64,000 nucleotides of DNA from Parvibaculum sp040390855 (GCA_040390855.1 JAZJXO010000015.1:1-64000); one strand, 5' to 3'; positions 43,009-52,016 are shown, counted from the first letter of the stretch. The notes: generated from the letters alone by a model not told the origin. Made by a program: numbers and translations.

Positions 43009-43923
43009 ATGGGAGTTCTTGAAGGCAAAGTGGTGCTGGTCACGGGCGCTGCAGGCGGCATCGGCAAGGAATGCGCGCTCATCGCGGCGAAACAGGGCGC
43101 AAAGGTCGTCGTGAACGATCTCGGCGGCTCGGTCAAAGGCGGCGACGAAGGCAATGCCTCGGCGGCCCAGAAGACCGTCGATGAGATCAAAGCCGCAGGC
43201 GGCGAAGCGGTTGCGAACTCCGACAGCGTGTCGCTGAAATCGGGCGCGGAAAACATGATCACACAGGCGCTCGACACATTCGGCGGCCTCCACTCGGTTA
43301 TCAGCCCCGCCGGCATCCTGCGCGACGGCATGTTCCACAAGATGCCCGAGGAAGACTGGGACGCCGTTCTCAACGTGCATCTGAAGGGCAGCTACAACAT
43401 CGCGCGCGCCGCGATCAATCATTTCCGCGAGCAGCAGGAAGGCAACTTCGTTCTGTTCACATCGACATCGGGCCTTATCGGCAATATCGGTCAGGCCAAT
43501 TACGCCGCCGCCAAGCTGGGCATTGCCGGCCTCTCCCGCACCATCGCGATGGAAGGTGCATCGAAGAAAGTGCGCTCCAACATCATCGCGCCCTTCGCCT
43601 GGACCCGCATGATTGCCACGATCCCTGTGAAGGACGAGGCATCCGCCAAACGCGTCGACCGCATTAAAAACACGATGCGCGCCGATCAGGTCGGCACCTT
43701 CTCGGTGGCACTCGCCGCGCCGAGCTGCACCGCCAGCGGCCAGATTTTCGCCGTACGCGGCAACGAGATCGTCCTCTTCTCGCAGCCCCGCCCCGTCAAA
43801 AGCGTCGCCAGCATCGAAGGCTGGACGCCTGAGGCAATCCTCAGCTACGGCTTCCCCGCGATGGAAGGTGGCTACACGGATCTCGGCGCAACAAGCTCCG
43901 TCTTCACATGGGAACCTGTGTAA
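43009..43923 (+). CDS. Short-chain dehydrogenase, 3-hydroxyacyl-CoA dehydrogenase-like
   Basis: The 304-residue SDR resembles the dehydrogenase unit of peroxisomal multifunctional enzyme 2. It has the nucleotide motif TGAAGGIG (12-19), VVVNDLGGS, the catalytic serine region TSTSG and Y165/K169 (YAAAK). The structural NNAG motif reads SPAG (99-102), an unusual change. The C-terminal 60 residues extend beyond a minimal SDR. GGGAG precedes the ATG and a strong terminator follows. A role in beta-oxidation-like chemistry is an inference. Confidence 0.85.
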   Translation: MGVLEGKVVLVTGAAGGIGKECALIAAKQGAKVVVNDLGGSVKGGDEGNASAAQKTVDEIKAAGGEAVANSDSVSLKSGAENMITQALDTFGGLHSVISPAGILRDGMFHKMPEEDWDAVLNVHLKGSYNIARAAINHFREQQEGNFVLFTSTSGLIGNIGQANYAAAKLGIAGLSRTIAMEGASKKVRSNIIAPFAWTRMIATIPVKDEASAKRVDRIKNTMRADQVGTFSVALAAPSCTASGQIFAVRGNEIVLFSQPRPVKSVASIEGWTPEAILSYGFPAMEGGYTDLGATSSVFTWEPV

Positions 43924-43944
43924 GGGTTACCGGATAGAAAATAG

Positions 43945-43978
43945 AAAAGGCGCGGCGCCACAAGCACCGCGCCTTTTT
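43945..43978. terminator. Bidirectional terminator between the SDR and lysR genes
   Basis: GGCGCGG (43949-43955) pairs with CCGCGCC (43967-43973), flanked by AAAA on the left and TTTTT on the right. It can end the rightward SDR transcript and the leftward lysR transcript. Confidence 0.85.
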
Positions 43979-44075
43979 CTTCGCCCTCTTTCCACAGGTG
44001 AGAACATGATGAACATCTGTAGATAAAGACCTGATGTGTCACGAAAGAAAGCTATGCCCGTAGCGGGTCATGCTC

Positions 44076-45017
44076 TCACTTGGCTTTTTTCTTTCCCACA
44101 CCCGCATCCAGCAACCACCTTGCTTTGCCCGGTCCGAATTCCTCCACCGCGAAATCGACAAACGCGCGGACCTTCGCCGACAAATGCTGCGTATGCGGAT
44201 AAATCACATGCAACGTCATCGGCGCCGGCTCCCACTCATCCAGCGCCGACACAAGCGTACCGTCGCGCAATGCATCCGCACAGAGAAACATCGGCGCAAT
44301 GCACATCGCTTGTCCCGCGTGCAGAATACCTTGCATTGCATCGGCATTGTTACAATAGAAACTGCCCTTCACCTCGACCTCAACCGGCTTGCCGCCCGGA
44401 TCGCGGAACTCCATCATCTCCGGTCGCGCGCGCAACGAATAAAGCACAAAACTGTGTTCCTTTAGATCATGCGGATGGCGCGGCACACCATGCTCTTTGA
44501 AGTAGCCGGGCGAGGCCACCAGCACACGGCGCACCGGCGCAAGTTGTCGCGCGATCAGACTTGAATCGACCAGCGTCGAAATTCGCACCGACACATCGAA
44601 ACCCTCTTCCATCAGATCGACCTGACGGTCATTGAGTGCGAGATCGACGACAAGTTCGGGATAGCGCGCCAAGAATTTCGGCATCACCGGTCCGAGTTCC
44701 GCAATGCCGAAACTCATCGGCGCGTTGATGCGGAGCTTTCCGCGCACCGCACCCTCGATGCAATTCGCGTCGCGCTCGGCCTCGTTGGCCTCCGACACGA
44801 TCCGCGCTGCACGCTCATAGACCACCGCGCCAGCCTCCGTCACGGAGAGCTTCCGAGTCGTGCGGTTGAGGAGCCGTACTTTCATTGCGTCCTCAAGATC
44901 CGAAATCTGACGGCTCACCATCGATTTCGACAGCTTCAGTGCGTCCGCCGCCGCCGTGAAACTCTCCAGTTCCACCACCTTGGCAAAAACCGCCAAAGCA
45001 TTGAGATCAAGCGCCAT
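44076..45017 (-). CDS. LysR-family transcriptional regulator
   Basis: The 313-residue regulator has the N-terminal LysR helix-turn-helix (FTAAADALKLSKSMVSRQIS, about 21-40) and the effector-binding domain from about residue 90. It is divergent from wrbA, 141 bp away, and the intergenic region has direct and inverted repeats of the kind LysR proteins bind. Control of wrbA and of itself is the likely role. The C terminus ends in a Lys-rich tail. Inducer unknown, perhaps a quinone or related electrophile. Confidence 0.9.
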   Translation of the reverse strand: MALDLNALAVFAKVVELESFTAAADALKLSKSMVSRQISDLEDAMKVRLLNRTTRKLSVTEAGAVVYERAARIVSEANEAERDANCIEGAVRGKLRINAPMSFGIAELGPVMPKFLARYPELVVDLALNDRQVDLMEEGFDVSVRISTLVDSSLIARQLAPVRRVLVASPGYFKEHGVPRHPHDLKEHSFVLYSLRARPEMMEFRDPGGKPVEVEVKGSFYCNNADAMQGILHAGQAMCIAPMFLCADALRDGTLVSALDEWEPAPMTLHVIYPHTQHLSAKVRAFVDFAVEEFGPGKARWLLDAGVGKKKAK

Positions 45018-45022
45018 GAGAA

Positions 45023-45086
45023 GCCCTTATGAAACCCATTAGATGCCCTTATGAAACAATGTGTTCCTCAAATGATGGATTGTTTC
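45023..45086. promoter_or_regulatory. LysR-type binding region between lysR and wrbA
   Basis: The 13-bp direct repeat GCCCTTATGAAAC occurs at 45023-45035 and 45045-45057, 22 bp apart, which is two turns of DNA. The second copy runs into an 8-bp inverted repeat GAAACAAT (45053-45060) and ATTGTTTC (45079-45086). The first copy lies only 5 bp before the lysR start, which fits negative autoregulation. Confidence 0.6.
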
Positions 45087-45158
45087 GCCCGCCCCAGCAA
45101 ATAGATTTGACCCTCGAAACGGAAACGCCCGGAAACGGGCCAGTGCTGGAGAGTTCAA

Positions 45159-45764
45159 ATGTCCAATAAAGCCAAAGTCCTCGTCCTCTATCATTCCTCG
45201 TGGGGCCATATCGAAAAGATGGCCGAGGCCGTCGCCGCCGGTGCGCGCGAGGCCGGCGCCGATGTCGAGATCAAACGCGTGCCCGAAACAATGGACAAGG
45301 ACGCCATGGCCGCCGCCCATATGAAGGTTGACCAGAAAGCACCCGTCGCCGCGCCGCATGAACTGGCCGAATATGACGCCGTGATCTTCGGCATACCGAC
45401 CCGCTTCGGCAATATGTCGAGCCAGATGCGGTCGTTCCTCGACCAGACCGGCGCACTTTGGGCAAATGGCAAACTCATCGGCAAAGTCGGCAGCGTCTTC
45501 ACATCGACCGGCACGGGTATCGGCAATGAGAGCACGATCCTGACCACGCATGTGACGCTCCTCCATCACGGCATGGTCATCGTCGGCGTTCCCTTCGGCG
45601 CACCGGGCATCGGGGATATTTCTCAAGTGCATGGCGGCTCGTTCTATGGCGCAGGCACGATCGCAGGCTCCGACGGATCGCGCCAGCCGAGCGAACTCGA
45701 GCTCGGCATGGCCAAGTTCCAGGGCAATCACGTTGCCAAGATGGCTGCCAAACTAAAGGCCTGA
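45159..45764 (+). CDS. wrbA: NAD(P)H:quinone oxidoreductase, type IV
   Basis: WrbA is an FMN flavoprotein that reduces quinones by two electrons and so avoids semiquinone radicals. The 201-residue protein shows the flavodoxin-like phosphate loop YHSSWGHIEKMAEAV, the FMN segment GIPTRFGNMSSQMRSFLDQT and STGTGIGNEST. It is divergent from a LysR regulator with repeats between them, so inducible expression is likely. Confidence 0.94.
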   Translation: MSNKAKVLVLYHSSWGHIEKMAEAVAAGAREAGADVEIKRVPETMDKDAMAAAHMKVDQKAPVAAPHELAEYDAVIFGIPTRFGNMSSQMRSFLDQTGALWANGKLIGKVGSVFTSTGTGIGNESTILTTHVTLLHHGMVIVGVPFGAPGIGDISQVHGGSFYGAGTIAGSDGSRQPSELELGMAKFQGNHVAKMAAKLKA

Positions 45765-45798
45765 AACTCCAGACGTGAGGCGCTCCGAACTCTCATCC

Positions 45799-46293
45799 TC
45801 ACCACATATCCGGCGCGGGCAGACCTTGTTGAAATTCGACAAGGCGCGCCCGTGTCGATGGTGAAAGGCCCTCGGGCAATGCATCGAGCGCAAAGAACCC
45901 GTATTCGGCAATCTCGAAACTCGTGCGCGGAACACGGGTGTAGTGCTGCGGCTCGACGAGATAGAGAGCGACGTGATCCGATTTGAACTCACGGAAATTG
46001 GCATAGAAACCAATCAGCACGGGCGACACACCCTCTTTGAGAATAATGCCCGCTTCCTCGTCAATCTCGCGTCTCAGCGCATGACGCGATGGCTCGCCAT
46101 GCGCCACGCCGCCGCCCGGCATATACCAACCGGCAACGTAAGAATGCCGCACCAGCAGCACGCGCCCCTCACCGTCGCGGACAAGAGCGCGCACCCCCAG
46201 CGTCAGGGGCCGTGTGACGCGCCAATAGAAGCGCACCAAAGGCCGCGCACAAAACCATACAATTCGCCAAAAATTGCGGGACCCTTGTGGCAT
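45799..46293 (-). CDS. Nudix hydrolase
   Basis: The 164-residue protein has an intact Nudix box (GGVAHGEPSRHALRREIDEE then AGI) after the strand WYMPGGG. An N-terminal basic/aromatic stretch (FWRIVWFCARPLVRFYWRV) may associate with the membrane. Substrate unknown. It converges on wrbA with 34 bp between stops and is divergent from the flagellin-like gene. Confidence 0.88.
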   Translation of the reverse strand: MPQGSRNFWRIVWFCARPLVRFYWRVTRPLTLGVRALVRDGEGRVLLVRHSYVAGWYMPGGGVAHGEPSRHALRREIDEEAGIILKEGVSPVLIGFYANFREFKSDHVALYLVEPQHYTRVPRTSFEIAEYGFFALDALPEGLSPSTRARLVEFQQGLPAPDMW

Positions 46294-46427
46294 GTTTGAG
46301 AAAACCTAACGGAAAACTTCACAAAATCGCGCAGACCACGGAGGCCCGCGTTTAAGACCTGTCAACACTTGACCCCTAATCTAAACCCTAACGTTTCGTT
46401 TATGGCAGATTCGGGCAACTGCATTTC

Positions 46428-47240
46428 ATGCGTCTTTCCTCCCTACTCAAACAACGCCGCAAGATCAAACGGCCGACACCGCCGGAAGAAGAACCACGCG
46501 CGGGGCGTGGCGCGATCAAACGTGCGCTGCGCCATTCCGCAGCCGCCGCAAATTACCGCTCCGCCGCCATTCTGGGCGAGCGCATCGCCACGGCCCTGTC
46601 CACCATCGAAACAGCCGTCCTAGCCATTGACGTTGTGAACGACCGGTTGCGCGAAGCCTTGAACCTCGTTTCCGAAGCAGGCAAGACGCAAAATCTCGCG
46701 CGGCGCGAATTGCTCGCCGGTCGCTATGACGACGTGCGCTCCGAAATCGACGCCACCGTCGGTGCCGCCTCGCATAACCGTATCAACCTCATCAACGGGC
46801 TTCTGATCGGTGGCCGGAGCCCTGCCTTTTCCATCGCACTGGACGGCGAAGGCCGCGCCGCCATTGCAATCAGCGTTGTGAACCTCACGACAGGCGCCCG
46901 CGGTCTCGCGCTGTCACCGCCGCGCACGGGATTTTCCGAAGACGCCGAGATCGGCATGATCCTGAACGAAATTGACGAGGCTCAAACGCGTCTCGTTGAC
47001 ATCTCGATGCACTTTGCCGATCACGCTGCGCTCATCTCCGACCGCCTGCTGCGCCTTCAGGAGCTTGCGGGCAGTTCCCGTATTGAATCATGGCTTCCGA
47101 CGGGCGCCGACGTGCCGGAACCCTCTGACGTAGACGAGCGGCAACCCCTGGACCTTCGAAACGAAATGGAGTTGCTCGCCGAAGAGGTCACGGAAGATAT
47201 GCCGCCTCGGTCCGATGACACGGAACTTGGCAAAGTCTAA
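46428..47240 (+). CDS. Orphan flagellin-like protein
   Basis: The 270-residue protein lacks the usual flagellin ends but its middle follows the flagellin D1 pattern. A helix of the form ALSTIETAVLAIDVVNDRLR is followed by YDDVRSEIDATVGAASHNRI running into NLINGLL, the equivalent of the flagellin hallmark NLLNG. A C-terminal helix EIGMILNEIDEAQTRLVDIS comes next. A basic, Pro-rich N terminus (about 1-35) and an acidic tail (about 225-270) replace the export and polymerisation regions. No flagellar genes lie nearby; two CheY-like receivers do, 1 kb downstream. It is not a normal filament protein; role unknown. The start has no clear ribosome site. Confidence 0.6.
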   Translation: MRLSSLLKQRRKIKRPTPPEEEPRAGRGAIKRALRHSAAAANYRSAAILGERIATALSTIETAVLAIDVVNDRLREALNLVSEAGKTQNLARRELLAGRYDDVRSEIDATVGAASHNRINLINGLLIGGRSPAFSIALDGEGRAAIAISVVNLTTGARGLALSPPRTGFSEDAEIGMILNEIDEAQTRLVDISMHFADHAALISDRLLRLQELAGSSRIESWLPTGADVPEPSDVDERQPLDLRNEMELLAEEVTEDMPPRSDDTELGKV

Positions 47241-47280
47241 GCAATCGCCCATCCTCTCCGCCTTAAAACGGGAGAGCAGA

Positions 47281-48120
47281 ATGAGCGACGCCAATGCCGA
47301 ACAATCCGAAGCATGGAACGGCCCGACGGGCATGAAATGGGTCCGCTATCAGGACCGTCTCGACGCCATGCTCGCGCCTTTCGCCGTTGCGCTGTTCAGC
47401 GCCACCAATCTCACCCATGGCGAGAGCGTACTCGACATTGGTTGCGGCTGCGGCATCACCACACTCGAAGCGGCAAAACTCGTCGGCGCCAAGGGCCGCG
47501 CTCACGGCATTGATCTATCCGGTCCGATGACAGGCCGCGGGCGCGAACGCGCCACCGCTCTGGGCTCCACCGCCACTTTCGATGTGGCCGATGCCTCCGC
47601 CCATGATTACAGCGCCGACAGCTTTGATCATCTCATCTCACGCTTTGGTGTCATGTTCTTTGACGATCCGTCTGGCGCATTCAAAAATCTGCACCATGCG
47701 CTGAAGCCAACAGGCCGGATGACTTTTGTGTGCTGGCGCACGATGCCGGAAAATTCATGGCTTGCCACGCCGGCACGCGCCGCACTTCCGCTTCTGCCAC
47801 CGTCCGAACCGGCAGCCCCCTTCGCGCCAGGCCCTTTCGCCTTTGCCGACAAAGTCCGCGTCAATGGCATCCTCAGCGAGGCCGGTTTCCGCAACATTTC
47901 ATTCACCCCATACGACACACCCGTCATCCTCGGTCGCAGCGTCGAGGAAGCATTGGATCAGGCGATGCAGATCGGGCCGCTCTCGCGCCTTGTCGCAGAG
48001 CAAAGCGACGCCACAAAAAAACGCGTCACCGATGTCGTGTCCGCAGAGCTTACAAAATTCTTAACCCCGCAAGGCGTCATGCTTCAAGGCGCGACATGGA
48101 TCGTGCAAGCGAACGCCTGA
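47281..48120 (+). CDS. Class I SAM-dependent methyltransferase
   Basis: The 279-residue protein has the SAM motif VLDIGCGCGITTLEAA and post-motif segments ISRFGVMFFDDPSGAF and LKPTGRMTFVCWR, as in UbiE-like small-molecule methyltransferases. I start at ATG 47281 with GGGAG six bases upstream; the open frame extends 22 codons further, overlapping the flagellin-like gene. Substrate unknown. Confidence 0.87.
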   Translation: MSDANAEQSEAWNGPTGMKWVRYQDRLDAMLAPFAVALFSATNLTHGESVLDIGCGCGITTLEAAKLVGAKGRAHGIDLSGPMTGRGRERATALGSTATFDVADASAHDYSADSFDHLISRFGVMFFDDPSGAFKNLHHALKPTGRMTFVCWRTMPENSWLATPARAALPLLPPSEPAAPFAPGPFAFADKVRVNGILSEAGFRNISFTPYDTPVILGRSVEEALDQAMQIGPLSRLVAEQSDATKKRVTDVVSAELTKFLTPQGVMLQGATWIVQANA

Positions 48121-48255
48121 AACGAACATCGCAGTATATTCATCCGCTTACGGCGATCTCCACGCCCTGTTAAGACCTCATCCCTTATCGTCGCCTAATG
48201 AGAGCCATTCAATCGCGTGGGGTGGTCGAGGTTCTCAGCGACATCGGGGGGTTCC

Positions 48256-48705
48256 GTGGCTCGCAACATATTTGAAACACTGACCGTGCTTGTTGTCGAT
48301 GACAGCAGCCATATGCGTCATCTCATGCTCGGTCTGCTGCGCGCGCTAGGCGTCGGAGAAGTCGTTCTCGCCAATGACGGCGAGGACGCATGGGCCAAAT
48401 TTATCACTCACAAACCCGACGTCGTCATCACCGACGCAGCCATGGCCCCGACCGACGGATTTGCGCTCGCTAAACGCCTGCGCGAGAACGATGCACCGGC
48501 TTGCAACCGCGTACCGATCATTATGATCTCGGCCCACACCGAAATATCGGCGATTAAAAAAGCCCGCGACGCCGGCATCACCGAATTTGTCTGCAAGCCG
48601 CTCGTACCGCGCACATTGTACGAACGCCTCATCGCCGTCATCAACCGCAAGCAGGAAGCCGCACTCGTTGCCGATGTTCCGGCTGCACCCGTCGCCTATC
48701 TCTGA
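48256..48705 (+). CDS. CheY-like single-domain response regulator
   Basis: The GTG at 48256 follows a GGGGGG ribosome site. The 149-residue protein is one receiver domain with acidic pocket VVDDSS, phospho-acceptor D60 (VVITDAAM) and K114 (CKPLV), plus a short tail. It has no output domain, so it acts by protein contact or in a phosphorelay. It is followed 9 bp later by an Hpt-like protein and then a second receiver of similar sequence. Confidence 0.87.
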   Translation: MARNIFETLTVLVVDDSSHMRHLMLGLLRALGVGEVVLANDGEDAWAKFITHKPDVVITDAAMAPTDGFALAKRLRENDAPACNRVPIIMISAHTEISAIKKARDAGITEFVCKPLVPRTLYERLIAVINRKQEAALVADVPAAPVAYL

Positions 48706-48714
48706 GGGGAAACG

Positions 48715-49230
48715 ATGACCACCGAACAGCAAAACTTAGCCACTGCCCGCTTTGTTCGCCTGCCTTCTATCGCCGAGCGCAAGATGGGTCCGGGCTATAT
48801 CGCGCCTGTCCGCCTCGATCCGCGCGTGCTCGAACAAATGCAACAGACAATCAGCGTCCTTGGCCGCCAGTATTGCGACACGCTTTCCCGCCAAATCCAC
48901 GAACTTCTGCCGCAGATCGTCGACGTCTGTAGTGGCGTCGCGGGTGCGCGTCACCGTTTTTATGAAACCGTGCATGATATGCGCGGCCTCGCCGGTACAT
49001 TCGGCCACCCGATTGTCGGACGCTTTGCCAAATCGCTCTGCGGTTACATGGAAAAATTTGACGTGATCGACGCGACCATCGTCCGCTTTTACGTCGAAGC
49101 CATGCGCGATGCGCTGGAACAGGACAAGCCCGACGAACGCCTTGCCGACGAAACATTGCGCTCGCTCGAACAGTTGATCATCCGCACAGGCATGGCTGAC
49201 CCGACGGCGTTTAAACAACACGCCGGATGA
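48715..49230 (+). CDS. Hpt-like phosphotransfer protein
   Basis: The 171-residue, mostly helical protein carries HDMRGLAGTFG at 87-97, which matches the Hpt core motif around the phosphorylated histidine (H87). About 40 N-terminal residues precede the bundle. GAGGGGAAACG stands before the ATG, and its stop overlaps the next receiver gene by 4 bp. Lying between two receivers it is the natural phosphoryl shuttle. No kinase is in the cluster. Confidence 0.75.
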   Translation: MTTEQQNLATARFVRLPSIAERKMGPGYIAPVRLDPRVLEQMQQTISVLGRQYCDTLSRQIHELLPQIVDVCSGVAGARHRFYETVHDMRGLAGTFGHPIVGRFAKSLCGYMEKFDVIDATIVRFYVEAMRDALEQDKPDERLADETLRSLEQLIIRTGMADPTAFKQHAG

Positions 49231-49739
49231 ACACGAGCCAGGACAGCGTCAACATCACCCCGTTGGCCAACATCAAAATTCTCGTCGTCGAGGACAGCGA
49301 AACCATGCGCACGCTGCTCACGGCATTGCTGAGCGCAATGGGCATCGGTGAAATCATCTGCGCCACCAATGGTGATGAAGGCGTCGCGGCCTTTGCCGCC
49401 CATGCACCCGACCTCATCATCACCGATGGAATGATGCAGCCGATGACCGGCTACGCAATGACCCGCGCGATCCGCGCCATGCATGAGCATAACGGTTCCG
49501 ATGTTCCCGTTGTCATGCTTTCAGGCCACGGCGACCCCGACATTGTCGAATGGGCCCGCGACGAAGGCGTCAACGACTACATCGTGAAGCCGGTGACACC
49601 GCAACTGCTTTACGAACGTGTGCTCGCCGCCATCGAAAAGCCTTTGCACATTGTCGAGTCCGGCATCTATCGCGGTCCATCACCGCGCCGCCGCCTCACA
49701 GCACATCATGCCGCGACCGACACAAACAAAGCCGGCTAG
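49227..49739 (+). CDS. CheY-like single-domain response regulator
   Basis: The 170-residue protein is a receiver (about 17-140) with VVEDSE, phospho-acceptor D67 (IITDGMM) and K121 (VKPVT), followed by a tail with RGPSPRRRLT that recalls the GPDRRR tails of other alphaproteobacterial CheY-like proteins. It is clearly related to the receiver two genes upstream. It overlaps the Hpt gene by 4 bp, and its stop codon shares CTAG with the opposing hydrolase stop. Confidence 0.87.
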   Translation: MNTSQDSVNITPLANIKILVVEDSETMRTLLTALLSAMGIGEIICATNGDEGVAAFAAHAPDLIITDGMMQPMTGYAMTRAIRAMHEHNGSDVPVVMLSGHGDPDIVEWARDEGVNDYIVKPVTPQLLYERVLAAIEKPLHIVESGIYRGPSPRRRLTAHHAATDTNKAG

Positions 49740-50554
49740 CCCGTCACATCATCAAGAAACCGTTCGAGCATCGGATTGATCCGCGCCGGATCTTCCCAAA
49801 AAGGCATATGTGCGAGACCGTCAAGAATGTGTACCTTGCCGTCCCACAGGTTCGCATAGGTGACAACCTTCAGATAGGCATTGTTCACAAAAGGCTCACG
49901 CTCGCCCGACACAACGGCGAGCGGCTTTTTCACCTCACCCGCAATCGCACGCGCGTCCATGTCGCGACCTTCTGCCACCGATTGCAGCATCAGCGGACGG
50001 AAGCGACCATCGGCACGAAGGGCCGCCGCCGTCATCCATGGCAACAGTTCAACAGCTTCGCCCACCGTCTCCTGCGCATAAACGCGCGCTTCATCTTCCG
50101 TGAACCGCTCCTTGAACGTGAGCCCCATATGCTCCGACGGTAAAAACGCCTCGCCCATATCCGCCGCGCCCGCAGGCGGCGTGCCGGTGATCCAGACCGC
50201 CACTGTGCCCGGCCAGCGGCCGAGCAATTCCAGCGCCGCGTGTCCACCGAGCGACCAGCCGATAATCACGGATTCACTGATTTTCAAATCGTCGAGCAGC
50301 GCAATCGCGGCATCGGCAAAACCGTGGATCGAATAAGTCAGTTCCGGTTCCGGCGCATTGGAACTCGCTCCATGTCCCGGCAGATCAAAGGCGATCATCC
50401 GGTAAGACGATCCCAACTCGCTCACGACCTGCCGCCCGAAAATCTCTTTGCAGGACGAGTTGCCGTGAATGAGCAAAACCACAGGCCCCTTGCCGCCCGA
50501 ATCCACCCAGGCCAATCGTCCGTGTGCCGTATCGCTAAAGCCTGTCTTGATCAT
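49736..50554 (-). CDS. Alpha/beta hydrolase
   Basis: The 272-residue hydrolase has the nucleophile elbow GWSLGGH, the oxyanion motif LLIHGNSS and a C-terminal histidine in GLAHMPFWED. The acid is probably in the AVVSGEREPF region. Substrate unknown. Its stop lies within the end of the opposing receiver gene. The 238 bases upstream of it, to the acyl-CoA dehydrogenase gene, show no gene or clear promoter. Confidence 0.88.
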   Translation of the reverse strand: MIKTGFSDTAHGRLAWVDSGGKGPVVLLIHGNSSCKEIFGRQVVSELGSSYRMIAFDLPGHGASSNAPEPELTYSIHGFADAAIALLDDLKISESVIIGWSLGGHAALELLGRWPGTVAVWITGTPPAGAADMGEAFLPSEHMGLTFKERFTEDEARVYAQETVGEAVELLPWMTAAALRADGRFRPLMLQSVAEGRDMDARAIAGEVKKPLAVVSGEREPFVNNAYLKVVTYANLWDGKVHILDGLAHMPFWEDPARINPMLERFLDDVTG

Positions 50555-50792
50555 GCCCTTCTCCCCGATTTGACCCGAAGCCTAGCATTTACTGACCGTG
50601 ATGCATCCCGCCATCAAGCTGCAATGCACACAACAAAAAAAACATGGGTACTTATCTTCCAATGCTTTGTCCGCACGGGATTTAAGGAATTTGTAGCTGC
50701 TCACTATCGGTCATCTCCCGCTTGCCTCCCCGCCGCCTCCTGATATTCTGTCAGCAACAAAACTGTACATTCAGAAAAACAGGAAACGTCAC

Positions 50793-51983
50793 ATGGAACA
50801 GCTTGAAAAGTTCCGCCAGGACACGCGCGAATGGCTGGAGGCAAATTGCCCACCATCCATGCGAACACCGATGGCGAGCGAAGACGACACGGTCTGGGGC
50901 GGTCGCAAAGCCACCTATAGCAACCCCGAGGCCAAGCTCTGGCTCGACCGCATGGCCTCGCGCGGCTGGACGGTTCCGACTTGGCCCAAAGCCTATGGCG
51001 GCGGCGGCCTCGCAAAGGAAGAAAACCAGATTCTCCAGCAGGAACTGCGCCGCATCAAAGCGCGACCGCCGCTGTCGAGCTTCGGCATCTGGATGCTCGG
51101 GCCCGCCCTTCTGGAATATGCCTCCGAAGAACAAAAGAAAAGATTCCTGCCACCCATCGTGCGCGGCGAAATCCGCTGGTGTCAGGGTTACTCCGAACCG
51201 GGCGCAGGCTCCGACCTCGCCGGTCTTCAGACCAAAGCCGAAGACAAGGGCGACCACTATCTCGTCAACGGCCAGAAAATCTGGACCTCTTACGCCGACA
51301 AGGCCGACTGGATTTTCTGCCTCGTCCGCACCGATGCGACGAAGAAACATGACGGCATCAGCTTTCTCCTCTTCGACATGGAAAGCCCCGGCGTCGAAGC
51401 GCGCCCCATCTCCATGATCTCCGGCGCCTCGCCCTTCTGCGAAACATTTTTCACCGACGTCAAAGTGCCGAAAGAAAATCTCGTCGGCGAATTGAACAAG
51501 GGCTGGACGATTGCCAAGCGCCTGCTCCAGCATGAACGCGATATGATTTCCGGCATGGGTCTGGGCTCCGGTGTGGGCTCGGCCGCCAGCCTCGAAAGCC
51601 TTGCCAAAGATTATTTCGGCGAGAGCAACGGCAAGGTGGCGAGCGCGGCTCTGCGCGAGCACATCGCCCAGCAAAAGATGGATGGCAAAGCCTTCGCGCT
51701 GACACTGCAACGCACCTCGGAAGAAGCCAAAGCCGGACAAGGCATGGGCGCCGCCTCTTCCATCTTCAAATATTACGGCACGGAACTGAACAAGCGCCGC
51801 TATGAACTCATGCTCGAAATCATGGGCACGCAAGGATTGGGCTGGACCGGCGAAGGCTTCACTCCGCAGGAAATCGGCGTCACGCGGTCATGGCTGCGCT
51901 CCAAAGGCAATTCCATTGAAGGCGGCACATCGGAAGTGCAGCTCAATGTCGTTGCCAAGCGCGTCCTGAACCTTCCCGACTGA
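50793..51983 (+). CDS. Acyl-CoA dehydrogenase family protein, subunit 1
   Basis: The 396-residue flavoprotein shows the ACAD FAD-binding motif WCQGYSEPGAGSDLAGL and the strand IWTSYADKADW. Near the C terminus the segment where MCAD-type enzymes carry the catalytic Glu (EGT) reads GGTSEVQLNVVAKRVL, the form found in heteromeric ACADs such as steroid side-chain enzymes. It is followed after 33 bp by a second ACAD gene. AGGAAACG precedes the ATG. The acyl substrate is unknown. Confidence 0.9.
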   Translation: MEQLEKFRQDTREWLEANCPPSMRTPMASEDDTVWGGRKATYSNPEAKLWLDRMASRGWTVPTWPKAYGGGGLAKEENQILQQELRRIKARPPLSSFGIWMLGPALLEYASEEQKKRFLPPIVRGEIRWCQGYSEPGAGSDLAGLQTKAEDKGDHYLVNGQKIWTSYADKADWIFCLVRTDATKKHDGISFLLFDMESPGVEARPISMISGASPFCETFFTDVKVPKENLVGELNKGWTIAKRLLQHERDMISGMGLGSGVGSAASLESLAKDYFGESNGKVASAALREHIAQQKMDGKAFALTLQRTSEEAKAGQGMGAASSIFKYYGTELNKRRYELMLEIMGTQGLGWTGEGFTPQEIGVTRSWLRSKGNSIEGGTSEVQLNVVAKRVLNLPD

Positions 51984-52016
51984 TCGCCACCACAAAAACA
52001 AAAAGAGCAAACTCAC

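Noticed and set aside
46374..46402. CCCTAA-like repeats before the flagellin-like gene
   Set aside because: Only two imperfect copies are present; there is no array and no telomere-like context.
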